A stretch of 64,000 nucleotides of DNA from Pseudomonas lutea (GTDB lineage Bacteria > Pseudomonadota > Gammaproteobacteria > Pseudomonadales > Pseudomonadaceae). Of this stretch, positions 58,621 to 64,000 are shown piece by piece (position 1 is the stretch's first letter; every line of letters begins with the position of its first letter). The translations under genes and the position numbers were made by a program. The stretch spans positions 1,798,001-1,862,000 of the forward strand of contig NZ_JRMB01000002.1 in assembly GCF_000759445.1 (NCBI RefSeq), given 5' to 3'. The notes below the pieces were generated by a model, which worked only from the letters and a program-made list of their open reading frames with translations, did not search any database and was not told the origin of the DNA.

Positions 58621-59052
58621 ATGAGCATCGTCAAGAAAGCATCCGCCCACTGGGAAGGTGACCTGAAGTCGGGTATCGGCAGCATCTCTACTGAAACCGG
58701 CGTGCTGCGTGAAGCGCCTTACGGCTTCAAAGCCCGCTTTGAAGGCGGCAAAGGTACCAACCCTGAAGAACTGATCGGCGCGGCACATGCCGGCTGCTTC
58801 TCGATGGCCCTGTCGATGATCCTCGGCAACGCAAACCTGAAAGCCGACAGCATTGACACTACCGCTGACGTCACACTGGATCAGGTCGATGGCGGATTCG
58901 CGATCACTGCAGTTCACCTGACGTTGAAAGCCAAGATTCCCGGGGCCACTCAGGAACAGTTTGAAAAACTGACCAACGATGCCAAAGAAGGCTGCCCGGT
59001 TTCGAAAGTGCTGAACGCCAAAATCACGCTGGATGCCACGCTGGTCAGCTGA
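58621..59052 (+). CDS. osmC: Organic hydroperoxide reductase OsmC
   Basis: OsmC reduces organic peroxides with paired cysteines. The 143-residue protein has IGAAHAGCFSMALSMILG (peroxidatic Cys) and DAKEGCPVSKVLNAKITL (resolving Cys), and the N-terminal VKKASAHWEGDLKSGIGSIS. It is the OsmC and not the Ohr subgroup. GAGGAG lies before the ATG; a perfect terminator follows. Confidence 0.95.
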   Translation: MSIVKKASAHWEGDLKSGIGSISTETGVLREAPYGFKARFEGGKGTNPEELIGAAHAGCFSMALSMILGNANLKADSIDTTADVTLDQVDGGFAITAVHLTLKAKIPGATQEQFEKLTNDAKEGCPVSKVLNAKITLDATLVS

Positions 59053-59073
59053 TTTTTCGAAAGCTGTTCCACT

Positions 59074-59099
59074 CGATGGCCCGCAATTGCGGGCCATCG
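59074..59099 (+). terminator. Palindromic hairpin terminator after osmC
   Basis: A perfect 26-base palindrome (arms 59074-59086 and 59087-59099, with no separate loop) is followed by TCGTTTTG. It lies 22 bases past the osmC stop, so it is probably an intrinsic terminator. Confidence 0.85.
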
Positions 59100-59185
59100 T
59101 CGTTTTGCACGCTCAGAACCTGAGTATCGCCTGAGTGTCACATGAAAGGCCCGATGCGCATCGCACGGTGTCGAAGGAGTCGAAC

Positions 59186-59419
59186 ATGAAACGTATCGCC
59201 GCATTGCTCATTCTCACCGGGTTGACCTCCAGCGCGTTCGCAGCGCCCAAGCCATGCGAGGAGCTCAAGGACGAAATCGAAGCCAAGATCCAGGCACAGA
59301 ACGTCAGCTCTTACACGTTGGAAGTCGTGACCAACGAGGACGTTCATGACCAGAATATGGTTGTAGGCACCTGCGAGAACGGCACGAAAAAAATCATTTA
59401 CCAAAACAACGATCGATAG
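59186..59419 (+). CDS. Small exported DUF1161 protein (copy 2)
   Basis: The 77-residue protein has a Sec signal (MKRIAALLILTGLTSSAFAA) and a mature part with two cysteines (KPCEELKDEIEAKIQAQNV and VVGTCENGTKKIIYQNND). It is clearly related to copy 1 at 57030: both keep C-x8-EAKIQA/DAKIQA, YTLE-V and VVGTCE-G. AAGGAG lies 7 bases before ATG 59186. Function unknown. Confidence 0.9.
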   Translation: MKRIAALLILTGLTSSAFAAPKPCEELKDEIEAKIQAQNVSSYTLEVVTNEDVHDQNMVVGTCENGTKKIIYQNNDR

Positions 59420-59483
59420 CTGGCGGCGCGTTATGAACGTGATCCGGTGAGCACGGAATCCGAGTGCCCAGGTTTCACCCGCG

Positions 59484-59900
59484 TCATGGGATGCAGAAGA
59501 TCTCGCCCTCCTCCGCCAGGACGTTGCGCTGCTCGTCTCTCAGCTGCGCGTCGATGCTGTTGGTGATGTGTCGAACATCCAGGCGATAACGGCGACCCGC
59601 CTCAAAATGGTCGTAATTAATCGTCACGTAACAGGTACGCTCGTTGTAGATATCCATGGACAGGCCCAATGCGCCGGGCGCGTACTCATAGTCGTAACGC
59701 ACTTCGAGCTTGTGTTTGCCTGGGGTTACCTGAAAAAAGCGACCGTCGTAGGTACGCACCCCATCGAGCTTGTCGGCCATCAGCGTTTTACCAGTGAATG
59801 TATGCAGATCGACCCAGGCTTGCTGGGGATCGACGGCGGGCAATGGCCCTGCGCAACCAGCCAGAAAACCCAGGGCGACGAGGGACAGTGGCAAGCGCAT
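59484..59900 (-). CDS. Putative lipoprotein of unknown function
   Basis: The 138-residue protein has a lipoprotein signal (MRLPLSLVALGFLAGCAGPL, lipobox LAGC at Cys16) and a mature beta-rich domain with FQVTPGKHKLEVRYDYEY, the short PEGA-like motif of many envelope lipoproteins, and YVTINYDHFEAGRRYRLDV. It ends EGEIFCIP. No known function is evident. It diverges from the peptidase gene. Confidence 0.83.
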   Translation of the reverse strand: MRLPLSLVALGFLAGCAGPLPAVDPQQAWVDLHTFTGKTLMADKLDGVRTYDGRFFQVTPGKHKLEVRYDYEYAPGALGLSMDIYNERTCYVTINYDHFEAGRRYRLDVRHITNSIDAQLRDEQRNVLAEEGEIFCIP

Positions 59901-60004
59901 GACGAACTCCTTGGGTGATTAACGATGGTGGTTGCGTCAGAGGCGGGTTGTCCGGCATAACGCTGATCGTTGCTGATGTTCAATATCGACGCTAAGGCCG
60001 CTGC

Positions 60005-61186
60005 ATGATTCGATTAAAAAAGCACTGGCTTTCGCTTGGCCTGCCGTTGCTGACGATACTCCTGCTCGGCGGCTGTTCCAGTCTGTCCTATTACTCGCAA
60101 CTGGCCAGCGGCCAACTGTCCCTGCTGCGGGCTCGTGAGCCGGTCGCCAAGGTCCTTGCCGACCCCCAGCGCAGTCCCCAACTGCGCGAGCATCTGCTCA
60201 GGTCACAGCAGGCACGGCTGTTTGCGAGCGAGCACTTGTACCTGCCAGACAACCGCAGTTATCGCCTGTATGCAGACATCCACCGGCCCTATGTCGTCTG
60301 GAATGTCTTCGCAACGGGCGAATTCTCTCTTGATCCCGTCACTCATTGTTTCCCCATCGCCGGATGCGTGGCTTATCGCGGCTATTACAGCCAGGGCGCC
60401 GCACGAGGGGACGCGGCCCTGCAGAAACGCGCGGGCATGGACGTCTATGTCAGCGGCGTGGAGGCATACTCGACGTTAGGCTGGTTCGATGACCCGATCA
60501 TCAGCTCGATGATGAACTGGGGCGACGAGCGCCTGGCCACGTTGATCTTTCACGAATTGGCCCATCAGCGGTTTTACGTGAAAGACGACACCGAATTCAA
60601 TGAGTCCTACGCCTCTTTCGTGGAGCAGGAAGGCACGCGCCGATGGCGTGCCGCGCGCGGCCTGCCTGCGCAGGATGGAGCGGCGGAGGCTCAGCGGCGT
60701 GACCAACTAATGCAACTGGCCCTCGACACCCGCGACCGTTTGAAGGCGCTGTACGCTCAGCCATTGAGCCCACAAGTCATGCGCGAACGCAAAGCCGCCG
60801 AGTTCGAGCGCTTGCGCAGCGATTATCGACAATTGCGTGATAGCCAGTGGGGCGGTGACAAGCGTTTCGACAACTGGGTGTACGCGCCGATGAACAACGC
60901 ACGCCTCCTGCCCATCGGCTTGTACGACCAGTGGGTCCCGGCATTCGAAGCGTTGTTCCGGCAGGTGAACGGGAATTGGCCTGCGTTCTATTCGGCTGTG
61001 GAAAAGCTGGGCAAACTTCCCCTCATAGAGCGCAAAGCAGCGTTGCAGCGGCTGGCCAATAAGTCTCTGTCATCCCGGGACTGTAGGAGCGCGCTTGCCC
61101 GCGAACGCGTCATGTCGGCTACGAGGTTGGTAAATGGACAAAACGCATTCGCGGGCAAGCGCGCCCCTACAAGGAGAAGTGCATAG
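60005..61186 (+). CDS. Lipoprotein aminopeptidase (COG4324 type), 3' end formed by a REP pair
   Basis: The 393-residue protein has a lipoprotein signal (LLTILLLGGCSSLSYYSQLA, lipobox LGGC) and a zinc-peptidase motif HELAHQRFY with a downstream Glu (NESYASFVEQEG), the layout of the predicted aminopeptidase family COG4324. Most of the chain resembles the family up to about residue 355 (ERKAALQRLANKS). The last ~38 residues (SSRDCRSALARERVMSATRL and onwards) are read through an inverted REP pair at 61082-61171 to a TAG at 61184, so they are not ancestral. Function and substrate unknown. Confidence 0.83.
   Translation: MIRLKKHWLSLGLPLLTILLLGGCSSLSYYSQLASGQLSLLRAREPVAKVLADPQRSPQLREHLLRSQQARLFASEHLYLPDNRSYRLYADIHRPYVVWNVFATGEFSLDPVTHCFPIAGCVAYRGYYSQGAARGDAALQKRAGMDVYVSGVEAYSTLGWFDDPIISSMMNWGDERLATLIFHELAHQRFYVKDDTEFNESYASFVEQEGTRRWRAARGLPAQDGAAEAQRRDQLMQLALDTRDRLKALYAQPLSPQVMRERKAAEFERLRSDYRQLRDSQWGGDKRFDNWVYAPMNNARLLPIGLYDQWVPAFEALFRQVNGNWPAFYSAVEKLGKLPLIERKAALQRLANKSLSSRDCRSALARERVMSATRLVNGQNAFAGKRAPTRRSA
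61082..61171. repeat. REPIN at the 3' end of the aminopeptidase gene
   Basis: Arms at 61082-61105 and 61148-61171 are an inverted pair of the same REP family as at 45535 (the right arm has one change). The spacer is 42 bases. This copy lies inside an open reading frame, so the REP is translated. Confidence 0.93.
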
Positions 61187-61205
61187 CGTTTGATGTGATC
61201 ATTTC

Positions 61206-61874
61206 TTACACGATTGAATGCGCTGAGCTTTCGAGAAACGCCTGATGCAGCGCGCTCACCGAATCAAAATGATACGTCGGCGCCTCGGCCTCCAGCTCGT
61301 CACGGCTGCCAAACCCGTACCCCACCGCCGCCACGTCCAGACCGTTACGCTTGCCACCGATCAGGTCATGTTTACGATCGCCGATCATTAGCGTTTGCTT
61401 CGGATCCAGCTGTTCCTCATCCAGCAAATGCCGAATCAACTCGACTTTGTCGGTGCGGGTGCCGTCCAGCTCGCTGCCGTAGATCAGTTTGAAATGGCGC
61501 GCGAAATCAAAGTGCCGGGCGATCTCATGGGCGAACACCCAGGGCTTGGATGTGGCGATGAACAGCGTACGGCCCTGATCCGAGAGTGTGTCCAGCAATT
61601 CGAAAATGCCGTCGAACACCAGATTCTCGTAGAGACCCGTCACCTTGAAGCGCTCGCGGTAAAAGCCCACAGCTTCCCAGGCCTTGGCTTCGTCGAAGGC
61701 GTAAGTCCGCATGAACTGTTGCAACAACGGCGGCCCGATGAAGTGCTCAAGCTGCGTGATATCAGGCTCATCGATGCCCAGCCTGGTCAGTGCAAACTGA
61801 ATGGAACGGGTGATGCCTTCGCGTGGATCGGTGAGCGTACCGTCCAGGTCGAACAAAATATTCTGGTAATGCAT
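61206..61874 (-). CDS. HAD-family phosphatase (phosphoglycolate-phosphatase-like)
   Basis: The 222-residue cytoplasmic hydrolase begins MHYQNILFDLDGTLTDPREG with the catalytic Asp pair, has LFIATSKPWVFAHEIARHF (motif II), the Lys of motif III near 145 and TLMIGDRKHDLIGGKRNGLD (motif IV). A cap domain with four helices lies at about 20-80. It is related to Gph and 5'-nucleotidases of the YjjG/YrfG type; substrate unknown. It lies 8 bases after the gamma-carbonic anhydrase gene. Confidence 0.85.
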   Translation of the reverse strand: MHYQNILFDLDGTLTDPREGITRSIQFALTRLGIDEPDITQLEHFIGPPLLQQFMRTYAFDEAKAWEAVGFYRERFKVTGLYENLVFDGIFELLDTLSDQGRTLFIATSKPWVFAHEIARHFDFARHFKLIYGSELDGTRTDKVELIRHLLDEEQLDPKQTLMIGDRKHDLIGGKRNGLDVAAVGYGFGSRDELEAEAPTYHFDSVSALHQAFLESSAHSIV

Positions 61875-61882
61875 GGGTACTC

Positions 61883-62431
61883 TCAGCAGGGTTTGTCGAA
61901 GCCTTCAGCCAGGTGTTGGTCTTTCAACTTCACGTAGTTGGTGGCGCTGTAGGGGAAAAACGCGATTTCTTTTTCGGTGAGCGGACGCACCTGCTTCACT
62001 GGGCGACCCACATACAAGAATCCGCTTTCGAGACGTTTACCCGGGGGCACCAGGCTCCCTGCGCCAATGATCACTTCATCCTCCACCACTGCGCCGTCCA
62101 TGATCGTAGTGCCCATGCCGATCAGAATACGATTGCCGACCGCGCAGCCGTGCAGCATGACCTTGTGACCGATGGTCACTTCATCGCCGATCAACAGCGG
62201 GAACCCGTCGGGGTTGAACGGCCCGGCGTGGGTGATGTGCAACACGCTGCCGTCCTGCACGCTGGTGCGCGCGCCGATACGGATGCGGTGCATGTCGCCG
62301 CGGATAACCGTCAACGGCCAGACCGAGCTGTCGGCACCGATTTCCACATCTCCGATCACAACCGCCGAATGGTCAACGAATACCCCTTCGCCAAGGGCCG
62401 GGGTGTGATTCTGGAACGTTCGAATGGCCAC
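61883..62431 (-). CDS. Gamma-class carbonic anhydrase family protein
   Basis: The 182-residue protein is a left-handed beta-helix of hexapeptide repeats (VFVDHSAVVIGDVEIGADSS, WPLTVIRGDMHRIRIGARTS) with three metal His (RGDMHRIRIG, IGHKVMLHGC). It ends in a helix. The start is a GTG at 62431 (MAIRTFQN) with AAGGAGG five bases before it; a longer open frame upstream is not real. Pseudomonas proteins of this type include confirmed carbonic anhydrases and some without activity, so the enzyme role is likely but unproven. Confidence 0.87.
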   Translation of the reverse strand: MAIRTFQNHTPALGEGVFVDHSAVVIGDVEIGADSSVWPLTVIRGDMHRIRIGARTSVQDGSVLHITHAGPFNPDGFPLLIGDEVTIGHKVMLHGCAVGNRILIGMGTTIMDGAVVEDEVIIGAGSLVPPGKRLESGFLYVGRPVKQVRPLTEKEIAFFPYSATNYVKLKDQHLAEGFDKPC

Positions 62432-62521
62432 GATAGCCTCCTTCTCTGGCGCCGATAGCTGCGGTCGGCGACGATTGTAATTAAGATGCGTGGGTGTTTC
62501 TTTTAGCCAAGGTGCCAAACC

Positions 62522-64000
62522 GTGAGCGCGAACAACCCTCTGTTGCAATCCTACGACCTGCCACCTTTCTCGGCGATTCGCGCCGAGCATGTAAAACCTG
62601 CCATCGAACAGATTCTCGCCGACAACCGCGCTGCGATCGCAGACATTCTTGCTAAACAAGGTTCGCAGCCTACATGGGCTGGCCTGGTGCTGGCGATGGA
62701 CGAACTCAATGATCGCCTCGGCGCCGCCTGGAGCCCGGTGAGTCATCTGAATGCCGTGTGCAACAGTCCGGAACTGCGTGAGGCTTATGAATCATGCCTT
62801 CCGGCATTAAGCGCGTACTCGACCGAGATGGGCCAGAACCGCGAGCTGTTCCAGGCCTTCGAAGCCTTGGCCAGCAGCCCGGAGGCAGCACATTTCGACG
62901 TTGCCCAGAAGACCATTCTGGAACAGTCTCTGCGCGACTTCCGCTTGTCAGGCATTGATCTGCCGCCGGAGCAGCAGAAACGCTACGCCGAGGTACAGAG
63001 CAAGTTGTCCGAGCTGGGGAGCCAGTTCTCCAACCAGCTGTTGGACGCCACCCAAGCGTGGAGCAAGCACATCACTGACGAAGCTGCCCTCGCAGGTCTG
63101 ACCGATTCGGCCAAGGCGCAAATGGCCGCCGCAGCTCAAGCGAAAGACCTCGAAGGCTACCTCATCACGCTCGAGTTCCCGAGCTATTACGCCGTCATGA
63201 CCTATGCGCAAGACCGCGCGCTGCGTGAAGAGGTTTACGCCGCGTACTGCACCCGTGCGTCTGACCAGGGCCCGAACGCTGGCAAAAACGACAACGGCCC
63301 GATCATGGAGCAGATTCTCGATTTGCGTCAGGAGCTGGCCAAGCTGCTGGGTTTTGCCAGCTTCTCCGAGCTGAGCCTGGCTACCAAAATGGCCGAGTCC
63401 AGCGATCAGGTTCTCAGCTTCCTGCGTGATCTGGCCAAACGCAGCAAGCCGTTTGCTGTTCAGGATCTGCAGCAGCTGAAAGCCTATGCCGCCGAACAAG
63501 GTTGCCCGGACCTGCAAAGCTGGGACAGCGGTTTCTACGGCGAGAAGCTGCGCGAACAGCGCTATAGCGTTTCCCAAGAGGCGCTGCGTGCGTACTTCCC
63601 GGTCGACAAAGTGCTGACCGGCCTGTTCGCGATCGTGCAAAAACTGTACGGCATCGAAATAGCCGAGCAGAAGGGCTTCGATACGTGGCACCCGGACGTC
63701 CGCTTGTTCGAAATCAAGGAAAACGGCCAGCACGTCGGACGCTTCTTTTTCGATCTCTATGCACGTGCCAACAAGCGCGGTGGCGCCTGGATGGACGGTG
63801 CCCGTGATCGTCGTCGCACCGCCGAAGGCACCCTGCAAAGCCCAGTGGCCAATCTGGTCTGTAACTTCACACCTGCGGACAGCGGCAAGCCTGCGCTGCT
63901 GACCCACGATGAAGTCACCACCTTGTTCCACGAATTTGGCCATGGCCTGCATCACCTGCTCACCCGCGTCGAGCACGCAGGTGCGTCGGGCATCAATGGC
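62522..64000 (+). CDS. prlC: Oligopeptidase A (PrlC), 3' end beyond the window
   Basis: This cytoplasmic M3-family zinc peptidase degrades small peptides and signal peptides. It starts at GTG 62522 behind AAGGTG (VSANNPLLQSYDLPPFSAIR) and stays open for 493 codons to the end of the window. It has the characteristic KLSELGSQFSNQLLDATQAW and the catalytic motif THDEVTTLFHEFGHGLHHLL, with the HEFGH zinc site. About 190 more residues are expected to lie beyond 64000. It diverges from the carbonic anhydrase gene. Confidence 0.95.
   Translation, partial: MSANNPLLQSYDLPPFSAIRAEHVKPAIEQILADNRAAIADILAKQGSQPTWAGLVLAMDELNDRLGAAWSPVSHLNAVCNSPELREAYESCLPALSAYSTEMGQNRELFQAFEALASSPEAAHFDVAQKTILEQSLRDFRLSGIDLPPEQQKRYAEVQSKLSELGSQFSNQLLDATQAWSKHITDEAALAGLTDSAKAQMAAAAQAKDLEGYLITLEFPSYYAVMTYAQDRALREEVYAAYCTRASDQGPNAGKNDNGPIMEQILDLRQELAKLLGFASFSELSLATKMAESSDQVLSFLRDLAKRSKPFAVQDLQQLKAYAAEQGCPDLQSWDSGFYGEKLREQRYSVSQEALRAYFPVDKVLTGLFAIVQKLYGIEIAEQKGFDTWHPDVRLFEIKENGQHVGRFFFDLYARANKRGGAWMDGARDRRRTAEGTLQSPVANLVCNFTPADSGKPALLTHDEVTTLFHEFGHGLHHLLTRVEHAGASGING

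Overview
The window is a 64 kb piece of a Pseudomonas chromosome spanning the replication origin. Gene content and order (glmS-glmR-glmU-atpCDGAHFEBI-parB-parA-rsmG-mnmG-mnmE-yidC-yidD-rnpA-rpmH-oriC-dnaA-dnaN-recF-gyrB, then plsC-gmhB-glyS-glyQ-tag-htrB and trkA-rsmB-fmt-def) match what is known of the genus. The 511-residue DnaA with a long Ala/Pro-rich linker and the GCGGGCAAGC-type REP elements fit the syringae/fluorescens lineage better than P. aeruginosa, but I cannot name a species from sequence alone. No rRNA, tRNA, CRISPR array, prophage or insertion sequence was seen.

Left of the origin (about 1-21140), apart from a truncated periplasmic binding-protein gene at the left edge, almost everything reads on the minus strand, away from oriC. 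It covers amino-sugar precursor synthesis (glmS, glmU, the DeoR-type regulator glmR), the complete nine-gene F1Fo ATP synthase operon with its own promoter and terminator, chromosome partition (parAB), ribosome/tRNA modification (rsmG, mnmG, mnmE) and the classic yidC-yidD-rnpA-rpmH cluster. oriC lies between rpmH and dnaA with five perfect DnaA boxes and an AT-rich segment. A second origin-like DnaA-box/AT-rich cluster lies between mnmG and mnmE, and a third cluster of four perfect boxes lies downstream of glmS. Two ParB-binding parS palindromes sit inside recF.

Right of the origin, dnaA-dnaN-recF-gyrB reads rightward and ends at a strong bidirectional terminator. A small variable block follows (28000-31850: two membrane acyltransferases and an MFS transporter). 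Then come envelope lipid genes (plsC, gmhB, htrB), glycyl-tRNA synthetase, tag, trkA, the translation-start/stop genes fmt and def, a LysM protein, dprA, tsaC, a quinone reductase, hemF and aroE. From 48700 rightwards are choline-O-sulfate genes (choline-binding protein, betC, LysR regulator), trpBA with divergent trpI, and small stress or envelope genes (DUF883, dodecin, two DUF1161 paralogues, osmC, lipoproteins). The window ends with a HAD phosphatase, a gamma-carbonic anhydrase and the start of prlC.

The most notable non-coding signals are: extreme enrichment of the 9-mer TTATCCACA (28 perfect copies found by eye in the first 50 kb, none seen after 49741); the second origin-like region; parS pairs written into recF; and a family of paired inverted REP elements (REPINs), one of which forms the 3' coding end of a lipoprotein peptidase gene. 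I found no clearly new multi-gene system; most of the window is conserved core genome.
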